DNA of 16,050 nucleotides from Oscillospiraceae bacterium (GTDB lineage: Bacteria; Bacillota; Clostridia; Oscillospirales; Acutalibacteraceae): positions 1-16,050 of the forward strand of contig JAIRZH010000101.1 in assembly GCA_031267335.1 (NCBI GenBank). The letters run 5' to 3'. Below the pieces are notes generated by a model. That model was not told the DNA's origin. It saw nothing but the letters and a program-made list of their open reading frames with translations, and ran no database searches. This document shows, one piece after another, positions 1 to 8,124 of the stretch (position 1 is the first letter of the stretch; every line of letters starts with the position of its first letter). The position numbers and the translations under genes are program-made.

Positions 1-4
1 AAAA

Positions 5-1168
5 ATGTATATTTCAATTAAAAATGTAGAAATCCCAGCTAGCGAAGTTCCTATAGAAAAACAAGATTTTAAAAAAATAAGAAAAAATATTTTGCCGCTA
101 ATAAACAATGCTATAAAAATTATAAACATTATTGCAAATAAACCTTCTTTGTTCAAATGGCGATTAAAGAAATTTTTTTCTTCCGGCAAAGGTAATATTA
201 CTTTAAAAGAATTAGTAGCGAATAAGAAAAAAACTAATACAGATATTATGAAGGAATTAAAAAATAACATTGAAAAATTAAAAGATTGTTTAGGAAAAAT
301 AAAAATCCAGTGCGAAGGTATTAATAAATTTACAACATATAATGAAAATGTTTTGGATAAAGCATCAGGTGATTTGAAAAAAAAAGGATATGTATTTTCA
401 TTCCATTTAATTGTAAAAAAAATATTTAATACGTGCGAATCTAGTATTAAAAATTTTGAAAAAGTTTTTTTAGGTTATCCAAACGAAATTACTCATATTG
501 AATATAAAAAACTTCTAGGAAATATAGAAGGCGTAAAACTTGAAAGAAAATATAATATTTTAAATAATAATTTAAACAAAGAATTGGAAAAAATTTCTGC
601 AAAACTAACTAAAGAAAAAGAAGAAAATATTTCGAAAAATGAAAATAAACCTTTTTTTTCTGGAAGTTTTTTAAATCCTAAACCGGAAACAAAAAATATT
701 TCTAAAACTGTAACTGTACAAGAAATCGAAGAAACTAAAAATTTTAATATTGATAATCATTATAAAGAATTTGTAGTATACGACGATAACATTCATATGT
801 TGCCTAAACGTCCTAAAAATATTTTCGAAGAAGCGGATAGCGAAAGTAAAGTTCATGATAAAGATATAATAAAATCACCAATTTCTTGCTATGAAATAGT
901 TAAAAATAACGTCACAGAAAATGAAATAAAACAATGTATATATAAAAACACACCACGGAATGCAAAATATATTCTTATTAAAAAAAGTGATGTCACAGCA
1001 AATAAAAAATTATATGTTTTTGGGAAAAAAGAATCTGATGTAATTCAAACAATTAAAAGTTGGTATGCCAATAATATGCATTTAGATAATAAAAATGAAT
1101 TAAAAGAATGGAAGAAAACAAATAAAAAGCCTATAAAATTTTCATTTAAAAATAAAAGAAATAAATGA
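5..1168 (+). CDS. Unrecognised Lys/Asn-rich protein, possibly 5'-truncated by the window edge
   Basis: I do not recognise this 387-residue protein. It is strongly basic and rich in Lys, Asn, Ile and Glu, with no obvious signal peptide or membrane segment. Helix-prone, charge-rich stretches lie around residues 85-110 and 185-215. The C-terminal third (about 290-387) looks like a separate compact part and ends in a Lys-rich tail. The ATG lies four bases from the window edge, so no ribosome site can be seen and the frame may continue upstream. It ends with TGA. It faces infB tail to tail, with about 200 bp between. An exported effector-like or other lineage-specific protein is possible, but nothing here proves it. 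I am confident it is coding because it is a long open frame in AT-rich DNA with ordinary amino-acid usage; its function is unknown. Confidence 0.75.
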   Translation: MYISIKNVEIPASEVPIEKQDFKKIRKNILPLINNAIKIINIIANKPSLFKWRLKKFFSSGKGNITLKELVANKKKTNTDIMKELKNNIEKLKDCLGKIKIQCEGINKFTTYNENVLDKASGDLKKKGYVFSFHLIVKKIFNTCESSIKNFEKVFLGYPNEITHIEYKKLLGNIEGVKLERKYNILNNNLNKELEKISAKLTKEKEENISKNENKPFFSGSFLNPKPETKNISKTVTVQEIEETKNFNIDNHYKEFVVYDDNIHMLPKRPKNIFEEADSESKVHDKDIIKSPISCYEIVKNNVTENEIKQCIYKNTPRNAKYILIKKSDVTANKKLYVFGKKESDVIQTIKSWYANNMHLDNKNELKEWKKTNKKPIKFSFKNKRNK

Positions 1169-1201
1169 TCTAAAAAATCCGCTAGATACGCAAAAATGTT
1201 A

Positions 1202-1267
1202 AAAAATTATCTAAAAATTTGAAATTTATTCTCAATGAACCAAAATACAAATTTTTAGGTAGTTTTT
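1202..1267 (-). terminator. Long AT-rich inverted repeat, probable terminator of infB
   Basis: CTAAAAATTTG at 1211-1221 is exactly complementary to CAAATTTTTAG at 1248-1258. Allowing two G-U pairs, the stem extends to about 20 bp (1202-1221 with 1248-1267), around a 26-base loop. On the - strand the stem is followed immediately by a run of T (the A-run at 1201-1206 and more As at 1193-1197). It sits about 105 bases past the infB stop. It could also serve the + strand gene ending at 1168, though the T-run on that side is poor. The low G+C of the stem makes it a weak intrinsic terminator by usual standards. Confidence 0.5.
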
Positions 1268-1371
1268 AATTATATTTTAGCGCTTTTTTATGCTGCTTTT
1301 AGTTTACCAAAAGAAAAAATGCCAAAATTTCCAAAAATTGTGTTTAATAGAATATTTATTTTGCAAAAACC

Positions 1372-3684
1372 CTATAAATTAACTATTTTAAATACTTCAA
1401 AAATATCATTGATTTTAAAATCGCTAAAACGTTCTAGTGTAATTCCACATTCATAATTTTGCGAAATTTCTTTAACATCGTCTTTGTATCGTCTAATCGA
1501 AAAAATTTTGTCTTCAGCGGCGACCGTACCGTCTCTAATGATGCGCACAGATTCTCCACGCACAATTTTATTTTCAATCACATAACATCCTGCAATCGTG
1601 CCAATTCCTGAAATTTTGAAAATTTTTCGGCACTCTGCTTTCCCGATAATTATTTCTTGAAATTTCGAAACTAGCATACCATTAATTGATTCGGTTATTT
1701 CATTAATACAATCATAAATAACACGATATAATTTAATTTCGACCCCTGCTGCTAATGCATTTTTAGAAGCAGCATCATTTGGACGAACATTAAAACCGAT
1801 AATTGCCGCCAAAGATGCGCTTGCTAGCATAACATCAGATTCATTAATTGCTCCAACAGCACCATGAATAACTTTGATTTTTACATCTTCAACCGAAATT
1901 TTTTCTAGTGAATTTCTAACAGCTTCAACTGAACCATTAACATCAGCTTTTAGTATTATTTTTAAAGTTTTGACTGTTCTTTCACGCATTTGTTCAAAAA
2001 GATTTTCTAAACTTACTTTATCAGCTGTCCCAAAACGTCTTGTATTGCTTGCGGATTTGCGTTGGTCTGCAAGCTGACGGGCTAATTTTTCATCTGAAAC
2101 AACATCGAATTTATCTCCACATGTCGGTGTACTATCGAGACCAGTTATTTCTATCGGGTCAGATGGTAACGCGACTTTTACATTTTTGCCTTTATAATCC
2201 GTCATAGACCGAATACGTCCAATAGAAGTTCCAGCTATTATACTATCGCCTTTTTTTAAACCCCCGTTAGTTATAAGTACCGTCGCGACTGTTCCTTTGC
2301 CTTTATCAAGCCTTGCTTCGATCACTATACCGCTAGCGGAACGATTCGGATTAGCTTTTAATTCTTTTAAATCAGCTACTAAAACGATAATTTCTAATAA
2401 ATTATTAATTCCAGTACCATCTTTTGCCGAAACCAGAATACATGGAACATCTCCGCCCCATTCTTCGCAAATAACACCATATTCTGTTAATTGTTGTTTG
2501 ATTTTTTCAGGGTTTGATCCAGATTTATCAATTTTGTTTATGGCAACAATTATCGAAACATTAGCATCTTTAGCATGATTGATCGCTTCTATAGTTTGAG
2601 GCATAATGCCATCATCAGCAGCGACGACTAATATGGCAATATCAGTAGCTTTTGCCCCGCGCGCTCGCATAGCAGTAAAAGCTTCGTGCCCAGGAGTATC
2701 TAAAAAAGTGATGCTTCTACCTTTAACTTTGGTTTTATAAGCCCCTATATGCTGCGTAATGCCACCTTGCTCGGCTTTAGTTACGCTAGAATTTCTAATT
2801 TTATCTAAAAGTGATGTTTTCCCATGATCAACATGGCCCATTATGACAACCACAGGCGGACGTATTAATAAATCTTCTGTCGCATCTGTGCTTTTGTTTA
2901 TGATTATTTCTTCTATGTCGCGAATAACTTCTTTTTCAGGTTTAGCATGAAAATCCAACGCAACAAGACTTGCAATATCAAAATCTACAACATTGTTCAC
3001 TGTTTCTGAATAGCCTAAAGAGATAAGCTTTTTTATTACTTCTGAAGTTTTAGCTTTTAATCTTTTCGATAACTCACTTACTGTAATTTCTTCAGGAATT
3101 AAAATTTTAATCGAATTGCTTTTTCTTTCGGAATTAATTCGCGCTAAACGTTCAAATTCTGTTTCGTGTTTTTTGATAATTTTCTTTTTTTGAAATAGCT
3201 TGGTAAATTTTGGTTTTTTAAACTGTGGAGAAAATTGCTTTTTGCTAACAGAAGCTATTTGATCATATTTTTCGTTATATTTATCTTCGTTTGTATTTAT
3301 GTCTTCAACGCGAGTATTAATAACTTTTTGTTTTTCAATATTTTTTTCACCATAAACTACAACTTCTTCATTTTTTTCTTTTTCTTCTTTTGTTTCTTCG
3401 GTTTTCTTAACTTTATTTTTATAAACTTCTAAAATTTTTTCAAAATTTTTTTCTGTCGCTTTTTGATTTACATTTTGCAAATTGCGCTCAGAAAAATAAG
3501 AATTAAAATTTTCTAACGCAAATTTCTGAGTATAATACTCAAAAACTACATTAATTTCATGTTCGGCTAACGCAGTCATGCGCCTTCGTTCGACCCCCAA
3601 TATATTCTTTAAGATCTCGATTATTTCTTTGCTAGAAACACCCAGATCTTTTGCAATATCATGAATTTTATATTTAGCTAGCAT
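1372..3684 (-). CDS. infB: Translation initiation factor IF-2
   Basis: IF-2 is the GTPase that brings initiator fMet-tRNA to the 30S subunit and promotes 50S joining. This 770-residue protein is complete. Residues 1-55 form the small N-terminal IF2_N-type domain (KIHDIAKDLGVSSKE). Residues ~85-190 are a charged, low-complexity linker. A second IF2_N-like domain covers ~195-250. The G domain follows, with G1 GHVDHGKT (283-290), G3 DTPGHE (329-334), G4 NKID (383-386) and G5 SAK (419-421), and then the beta-barrel and C-terminal fMet-tRNA-binding domains. The ATG is preceded by AAGGA with a 9-base gap. In most firmicutes infB sits in the nusA-ylxR-rplGB-infB-rbfA operon. Here neither neighbour is present and the gene has its own promoter, so it has become a single-gene unit. 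Confidence 0.97.
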   Translation of the reverse strand: MLAKYKIHDIAKDLGVSSKEIIEILKNILGVERRRMTALAEHEINVVFEYYTQKFALENFNSYFSERNLQNVNQKATEKNFEKILEVYKNKVKKTEETKEEKEKNEEVVVYGEKNIEKQKVINTRVEDINTNEDKYNEKYDQIASVSKKQFSPQFKKPKFTKLFQKKKIIKKHETEFERLARINSERKSNSIKILIPEEITVSELSKRLKAKTSEVIKKLISLGYSETVNNVVDFDIASLVALDFHAKPEKEVIRDIEEIIINKSTDATEDLLIRPPVVVIMGHVDHGKTSLLDKIRNSSVTKAEQGGITQHIGAYKTKVKGRSITFLDTPGHEAFTAMRARGAKATDIAILVVAADDGIMPQTIEAINHAKDANVSIIVAINKIDKSGSNPEKIKQQLTEYGVICEEWGGDVPCILVSAKDGTGINNLLEIIVLVADLKELKANPNRSASGIVIEARLDKGKGTVATVLITNGGLKKGDSIIAGTSIGRIRSMTDYKGKNVKVALPSDPIEITGLDSTPTCGDKFDVVSDEKLARQLADQRKSASNTRRFGTADKVSLENLFEQMRERTVKTLKIILKADVNGSVEAVRNSLEKISVEDVKIKVIHGAVGAINESDVMLASASLAAIIGFNVRPNDAASKNALAAGVEIKLYRVIYDCINEITESINGMLVSKFQEIIIGKAECRKIFKISGIGTIAGCYVIENKIVRGESVRIIRDGTVAAEDKIFSIRRYKDDVKEISQNYECGITLERFSDFKINDIFEVFKIVNL

Positions 3685-3790
3685 GAACCACGTTCCTTTT
3701 ATTGCTTAATTTAATAACTGATCAGATTTAATTGCCTTAACTAAAAAAGCAAACCCTGCATTTAATTTTTGTTCAATTATTTATTATGGA

Positions 3791-3818
3791 ATTATACAAT
3801 TACTATTTAAACTTGCAA
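3791..3818 (-). promoter_or_regulatory. Probable sigma-70 promoter of infB
   Basis: On the - strand, TTGCAA (3818-3813) is followed after 16 bases by a perfect TATAAT (3796-3791). It lies about 105 bp upstream of the infB ATG in the correct direction. The -35 box matches the consensus at 4 of 6 positions. No other gene lies between, which fits infB being transcribed alone. Confidence 0.55.
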
Positions 3819-3854
3819 GTTAATCATAATCAATATTTTAAAAACCTACTTTTA

Positions 3855-4012
3855 AAGCTTATTATTACTACCATTTAAGGACTATATTTTGGTACTTTTT
3901 GATTTGTATCACGTTAATTTTTTTTACAATACGTCAGTATTGTAAAAAAATTTCCTTATCCAAACCAAAAATTACTCGAAATTTTGTCATTTCAAATAGC
4001 AAGAACAGGCCT
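3855..4012 (-). repeat. Repeat family A, copy 1 (MITE-like, TA-flanked)
   Basis: This 158-bp non-coding element is the reverse complement of the copy at 13909-14067; by eye more than four-fifths of positions match, with one single-base gap. Both copies are flanked on each side by TA (here 3853-3854 and 4013-4014), as expected of an insertion that duplicates a TA target. The end near 4012 (ACAGGCCT) is conserved. The other end has decayed to AAGCTTATT where copy 2 reads GGGCCTGTT. The centre holds a perfect 14-bp hairpin (3919-3932 with 3937-3950, loop GTCA). It contains no reading frame. Confidence 0.8.
3919..3950. other. Perfect 14-bp hairpin inside repeat A copy 1
   Basis: Seven Ts plus ACAATAC (3919-3932) pair perfectly with GTATTGT plus seven As (3937-3950) around a GTCA loop. 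The structure is symmetric, so either strand would form a stem ending in a T-run and could act as a weak bidirectional terminator. Copy 2 of the repeat keeps the same stem (13972-13985 with 13990-14003, one mismatch) but has a different loop, TAAC. A kept stem with a changed loop is consistent with structural conservation. Confidence 0.6.
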
Positions 4013-4364
4013 TAGCTAAAGCCTATCTCTAAATAAGCCCAAGTACAACTTTTGACAATTTTAAATATCCTTTTTATTTATCTCCCCCCCTATTACGATT
4101 CTATGAATTTTATTATATTAAATTTCCAATGCAACTAAAAATAACGTCTATTACTGTAATTTACCGCAAAATCCAGTGATTATCATAGAAAATACTTCAT
4201 TTTATTGAAAAGTTCTACTTTCAAAAATTGTAATCATTTTATGGTTTTAAAATTCCTTAGTTTCCGCTATATTTGCTTAACAAAGTCCAATTTAGCACTT
4301 TTGAACTAATTTTGCAATGTTAGCTAAAAAAATTAAAATAATTTAAAAAAACAAGTCTTATTAT
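4013..4364. other. Non-coding stretch between repeat A and the next promoter
   Basis: No convincing reading frame or RNA gene is visible in these ~350 bases. Two local features stand out. One is an imperfect palindrome (AGGCCTTAGCTAAAGCCT, 4007-4024) at the junction with repeat A. The other is a run of seven C (4084-4090), which is conspicuous in such AT-rich DNA. A 13-base string, TTTTGACAATTTT, occurs here near 4050 and again near 5448 on the other side of the following gene. Confidence 0.5.
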
Positions 4365-4393
4365 TTGACTATATAATAGATTAATTATATAAT
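4365..4393 (+). promoter_or_regulatory. Strong sigma-70 promoter of the 4430 gene
   Basis: TTGACT (4365-4370), a 17-base spacer and a perfect TATAAT (4388-4393) give a near-consensus promoter. The predicted start of transcription is near 4400, leaving a leader of about 30 bases with GGAG (4415-4418) 11 bases before the ATG. The -10 context, ATTAATTATATAATATT, is identical over 17 bases to the one upstream of the coiled-coil gene at 14366. Confidence 0.75.
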
Positions 4394-4429
4394 ATTTTAA
4401 GATTTTATTTTTATGGAGTTATTTATCGT

Positions 4430-5410
4430 ATGAATAAAAATTATAAATTAACCAGAAATTTTGATAAATTTTTAGCAGTTTTGGTAGCAACTTTGCTTAG
4501 TTTTAGTAGCGCCCCAAGCAAAGCTACAAAGACAGAACAATCAACAGAACAACCGGCAAAACAATCAAAAATTTTCGTGAAAAATAATGAAAAAGATAAA
4601 TCAAAATTTCTAACCGCAGCTTTATTACTAAGTGTGTGTGCAATAGGATTCACAAAAGTTATAAAATCAAAACAATTACATCTTGATCCAACAACTCGGC
4701 CCGACAACCGTGCGGATATTTGGTTCGAAAAACTAGGCGGCGCTCAAAAAGATATTGAAGATTTCTCAAAGCCTGAAAATAGTTTACCTGATGAAAAATA
4801 TAAAAAAAATCTTAAAGCAATAGAAGATGATCTAGCGAGACCGGAAGAAAGTATTTTGAAGGTTATACAAGAAATTAATGGCGGCCACGAAGCGGTAAAA
4901 GAAATAATGAATAGATCGGCGCGCAACATTGAATTTCGCCAAGGGAGCGACAGGTTTGCATTCCTATTAATATATGTATTTGCCGAATCAGGCACAGAAA
5001 GCAATCAATATCGAATCACGGATGAAAGAAAAGCGAAAGCTTTTTTTGTATATAATAAAATAGTTAAAATCGCCGAAAAAGCACTGGAAAAAACAATAAC
5101 AACACAATCTCATTATAGTCCAGAGCAATTATCATTGTTAAGTAGTCAAGTAATGACATTTTTAGTAGGTGTTTGGGGATTAGAATATGCAATTCTATTT
5201 TGGGATCAAATAATATCAAAAATCGACACGTATAACTGTGAAGAAGAAAAAACCAAATATATCCTTGATAATTTGTTTTCAGCGGCAAATTTTTACCTTA
5301 AAGTAACAAGGTTAACCGTTAAAGATGTTCAACAAATAAATGAGCTTAAAAATGTTACTGTTGAAAATACCAAAACGTATAAAAAGATTTTAGGCCAGTC
5401 TTTTTATTGA
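4430..5410 (+). CDS. Putative exported or membrane-anchored protein, family unknown
   Basis: This 326-residue protein is not recognised. Residues 1-13 are basic and residues 14-28 are hydrophobic (FLAVLVATLLS), followed by SAPSKA, a plausible signal-peptidase site near residue 32. A short Gln/Lys/Thr-rich stretch (33-59) leads to a second hydrophobic segment (60-78, LTAALLLSVCAIGF). The rest is soluble and mostly helical, with a third, aromatic-rich hydrophobic patch at 241-259. The protein may therefore be anchored outside the membrane with a large C-terminal domain, or be exported. The start is supported by GGAG 11 bases upstream and by a strong promoter. It stands alone, between repeat A upstream and repeat B plus half-A downstream. 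Its layout resembles that of the protein at 14496. Role in host interaction is inference only. Confidence 0.8.
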   Translation: MNKNYKLTRNFDKFLAVLVATLLSFSSAPSKATKTEQSTEQPAKQSKIFVKNNEKDKSKFLTAALLLSVCAIGFTKVIKSKQLHLDPTTRPDNRADIWFEKLGGAQKDIEDFSKPENSLPDEKYKKNLKAIEDDLARPEESILKVIQEINGGHEAVKEIMNRSARNIEFRQGSDRFAFLLIYVFAESGTESNQYRITDERKAKAFFVYNKIVKIAEKALEKTITTQSHYSPEQLSLLSSQVMTFLVGVWGLEYAILFWDQIISKIDTYNCEEEKTKYILDNLFSAANFYLKVTRLTVKDVQQINELKNVTVENTKTYKKILGQSFY

Positions 5411-5551
5411 TAAAAATCTTATCTTGAAATGAGGTTTAAAATATAATTTTTGACAATTTTGTATTGGCAAACTTGCAACTTTTTAAAGAATCGGTTTCTT
5501 TTAAAGCCCAATATAATAAGTTTGAGGCAACATTTTAAATAAGTCTTTTTA

Positions 5552-5630
5552 AGAGCCTGTCTAATATTTCTAAGCAATACAGAATTTCAAAATTTTAACT
5601 GAATATGCGCCATTTCGGAGATATTAGACA
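5552..5630. repeat. Repeat family B, copy 1 (left terminal repeat intact)
   Basis: This element begins AGAGCCTGTCTAATAT just after a TA (5550-5551). It shares its interior (AAGCAATACAGAATTT, and GGAGATATTAGACA at the right) with the copy at 9545-9631, in the same orientation. Its right terminal repeat is degraded or cut off at 5630, next to a half copy of repeat A. The left end here is the exact reverse complement of the right end of copy 2 over 16 bases, so an intact element would have 16-bp terminal inverted repeats and be about 80-87 bp long. No coding capacity. Confidence 0.7.
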
Positions 5631-5637
5631 ATTCTTG

Positions 5638-5691
5638 AGATCTGTTTCTGCTATCCGAAATAACTAGATTTCAAGTAGTTTTTGGTTTAGA
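5638..5691 (+). repeat. Half copy of repeat A, overlapping the 3' end of the mutase gene
   Basis: These ~54 bases align without gaps over most of their length to the GGGCCTGT end of repeat A (13909 onward). Shared landmarks are CTGT, GAAAT, a C/T-variant of TTTCGAGTA, and TTTTTGGTTT. Similarity stops near 5691, about one third of the way through the full element. The fragment runs into the phospho-sugar mutase gene, whose last six sense codons and TGA stop lie within it. Divergence from the full copies shows that it is old. Confidence 0.65.
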
Positions 5692-7311
5692 TAGCGTTTC
5701 TTCTAAAATTGGAAAAAGATTTATTATAAAATTTTCCATATATTGATAATTTTGCATGGCTTCAAATTTGGTATTGGCATTCGCGAATATATAAAATTTT
5801 ATAACAGGCTCAGTTCCGGAAAAGCGTGATAGAATTATATTTTTATCTAAAGATATTTCATAATTTAAATTTTGTTCTATAAAAAAAAATTCAAAATTTT
5901 TATCTTTTTTTAATAAATTTGATTTTATTTTTTTTGTTATTTCTTGATTTTCATCATTAATTTTAAAATACAAAGTTTTTCTAACGTAAAATCCAAATTT
6001 ATTATATAATTTATCTAAAATTTGAATTAAATTATTGTCTTTGTTTTTATAATACGAAACTATTTCACAAATAAGCATCGCAGCCACGATACCATCTTTA
6101 TCGCGCACAAAATCGCAAAATAAAAACCCATGGCTTTCTTCAAAACCCATTAAAAAATTATTAATTTGGTTTTTGTCTTCTAGTTCTTTCATAAGTTTTG
6201 CAATATTTTTAAATCCTGGCATAGCGGATTTAATTTGAATTCCATAATAATTGGCAATTCTATTTATTAGTCCACCACTGACTAAACTTTTAAAAATCAA
6301 AAAATTATTTTTTTTGGAAAATTTATCTAAATTTTGTTCAATAATATAATTTAAAAATAAATCAGAAAGTTCATTACCGTTTATAATTTTGTAATTATTT
6401 TTAGATTTTACTGCTACTCCGATCCGATCTCCGTCTGGATCATTTAAAATTATTAAATCTGCATTTTTTTTCTTCGCAAGTTCAATAGCGAGATTAAATG
6501 ATTCTTTTTTTTCTGGATTTGGATTTTTGCAAGTTGTAAAGTTTTCGTCTGCAAATTCTTGTTCTTTTACTGTATTGAAAGTTTTAATTCCAATTTTTTT
6601 AGAAACTTTCAGAAAAATATCCCTAGCGCTTCCGTTTAATGGAGAATAAACTACATTTAAATTTTCTAATTTTTTTTTATTAAACCTAATGTTTAATATT
6701 TTTTCTATATATATATCTTCAACAAAATCAGCATTTTTTATTTTATTTTCGTTAAAATCTAAAAATTTTACATTTTCAAAAATATTTATTTTATTTAATT
6801 CTTCGCAAATTTCCGTGACATCACTAATTTGGCCGCCATCCGGGCCATACAATTTGTAACCGTTGTATTCTGCCGGATTGTGGCTCGCAGTTATCATGAC
6901 ACCAGCAGAACAACATAAATTTCTAACTGCAAATGAAAGCAACGGCGTAGGCTTCGGTTTCGAAAAACAATAAACTTTTATATTATTTGAGATAAAAATG
7001 CTACATGATACTTGAGCAAATAACTTCGAATTTCTTCTTGTATCATATGCAATTACTACCGAAAGATTATTTTTTTTTGTCTTAATAAAATTTGATACTG
7101 CCTTGGTGATCCATGATACGGTAAAAATATTTAAACACGCTGAACCAGCGCCCATGATTGCACGCACACCGGCTGTTCCAAAATTAACGTCTTTATTGAA
7201 TCTCTTATATATTTCATCTTTTTTTTCTTTGATTTCGATTAATTCTTTGTAAATATCAGAACCGTTCGGAACATTTTTTAGCCAAAAAGAATATTTTTCT
7301 TCGAAATTCAT
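5671..7311 (-). CDS. pgcA: Phospho-sugar mutase (phosphoglucomutase/phosphomannomutase family)
   Basis: An alpha-D-phosphohexomutase interconverting hexose 1- and 6-phosphates, probably glucose, in the cytosol. The 546-residue length and motifs match the PgcA-type firmicute enzymes. TAGVRAIMGAG lies at 46-56. The catalytic phosphoserine loop TASHNP is at 141-146 with Ser143, followed by YNGYKLYGPDGGQ. The Mg-binding loop DPDGDR is at 291-296, the sugar-binding loop GFEESHG at 389-395, and the phosphate-binding loop RFSGTEP at 496-502. That last loop is usually RPSGTEP, so the Phe is a small departure. The ATG has only a weak AGGT upstream. The gene follows rplA after a terminator. Oddly, its last codons (SKPKTT and stop) come from a half copy of repeat A. 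Substrate preference (glucose or mannose) cannot be told from sequence alone. Confidence 0.93.
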   Translation of the reverse strand: MNFEEKYSFWLKNVPNGSDIYKELIEIKEKKDEIYKRFNKDVNFGTAGVRAIMGAGSACLNIFTVSWITKAVSNFIKTKKNNLSVVIAYDTRRNSKLFAQVSCSIFISNNIKVYCFSKPKPTPLLSFAVRNLCCSAGVMITASHNPAEYNGYKLYGPDGGQISDVTEICEELNKINIFENVKFLDFNENKIKNADFVEDIYIEKILNIRFNKKKLENLNVVYSPLNGSARDIFLKVSKKIGIKTFNTVKEQEFADENFTTCKNPNPEKKESFNLAIELAKKKNADLIILNDPDGDRIGVAVKSKNNYKIINGNELSDLFLNYIIEQNLDKFSKKNNFLIFKSLVSGGLINRIANYYGIQIKSAMPGFKNIAKLMKELEDKNQINNFLMGFEESHGFLFCDFVRDKDGIVAAMLICEIVSYYKNKDNNLIQILDKLYNKFGFYVRKTLYFKINDENQEITKKIKSNLLKKDKNFEFFFIEQNLNYEISLDKNIILSRFSGTEPVIKFYIFANANTKFEAMQNYQYMENFIINLFPILEETLSKPKTT

Positions 7312-7330
7312 TTTATAGACCTATTTTATT

Positions 7331-7369
7331 AAAAAATTTCTTGCACCCATTTTTATAAAACAGGTGCAA
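7331..7369 (-). terminator. Intrinsic terminator after rplA
   Basis: TTGCACC (7341-7347) and GGTGCAA (7363-7369) form a perfect 7-bp stem around a 15-base loop. Read on the - strand, a T-rich run (complement of 7329-7338, including AAAAAA at 7331-7336) follows within a few bases. It lies 36 bases past the rplA stop and ends the secE-nusG-rplK-rplA unit just before the mutase gene. It is the most GC-rich stem among the non-coding regions here. Confidence 0.75.
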
Positions 7370-7405
7370 AACTGAAAATTTGCTTATTTTTTTTTTAATT
7401 AGACT

Positions 7406-8095
7406 CTATAATTTATTAACATTAATTTTCACACCTGGCCCCATCGTACTTGCAAGTGTACAGGATTTTAAATATTGGCCTTTGCTCGCTTCAGGTTTAG
7501 CTTTAACTATTGCACTAAGAATGGCATCAAAATTTTCTTTTAATTTTTCTATTCCGAATGAAACTTTACCGATTATACAATGTATTATGTTTGTTTTGTC
7601 AAGTTTATATTCAATTTTCCCAGCTTTTACATCGCGTATTGATTTTGCGATGTCTGCAGAAACAGTCCCGGATTTCGGATTGGGCATAAGACCGCGCGGG
7701 CCCAATATTTTTCCTAATTTTCCTACCGAAGCCATCATATCCGGAGTAGTGATCAAAACATCAAATTCAAACCAGTTTTCATTTTGAATCTTGTTAATAT
7801 ATTCTTCGAATCCAACAAAATCTGCACCAGATTCTTTTGCTAATTTCTCATTATTATCTTTGCATAAAGCAAGAATTTTTAATTTCTTTCCTGTTCCATG
7901 CGGCAACACAAGTGTTCCGCGAACTTGTTGATCAGCATGACGCGAATCTACGCCTAAACGTATGTGAATTTCAACAGTTTCATCAAACTTCGCTTTTGCG
8001 GTTTGCAAACAAATATCAAGTGCTTTTTGCGAATCGAAAAGCGCAACACGATCAAAAATTTTGCAACTATCAACATACTTTTTACTTTTATTCAT
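7406..8095 (-). CDS. rplA: 50S ribosomal protein L1
   Basis: L1 binds 23S rRNA at the mobile L1 stalk, helps release deacylated tRNA, and in many bacteria represses its own operon. The 229 residues fit the family's usual length. The L1 signature lies at 124-143, including LGKILGPRGLMPNP, and the C-terminal STMGPGVKI motif is present. The ATG is preceded by GGAG with a 9-base gap. It follows rplK by 29 bases in the classic order. The usual next genes, rplJ and rplL, are absent: a terminator and then a phospho-sugar mutase follow. No clear L1-binding leader stem was recognised upstream of rplK. Confidence 0.97.
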   Translation of the reverse strand: MNKSKKYVDSCKIFDRVALFDSQKALDICLQTAKAKFDETVEIHIRLGVDSRHADQQVRGTLVLPHGTGKKLKILALCKDNNEKLAKESGADFVGFEEYINKIQNENWFEFDVLITTPDMMASVGKLGKILGPRGLMPNPKSGTVSADIAKSIRDVKAGKIEYKLDKTNIIHCIIGKVSFGIEKLKENFDAILSAIVKAKPEASKGQYLKSCTLASTMGPGVKINVNKL

Positions 8096-8124
8096 AATAA
8101 CATACTCCGTTTAGATAAAATATT

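Noticed and set aside
2297..2578. Open frame on the + strand inside infB
   Set aside because: It is antisense to the highly conserved IF2 GTPase domain and has no ribosome site; a shadow of infB.
7380..7787. Open frame on the + strand across rplA
   Set aside because: Antisense to conserved L1 sequence; no independent coding evidence. The same holds for frames opposite rplK, secE and the PAAR-like gene.
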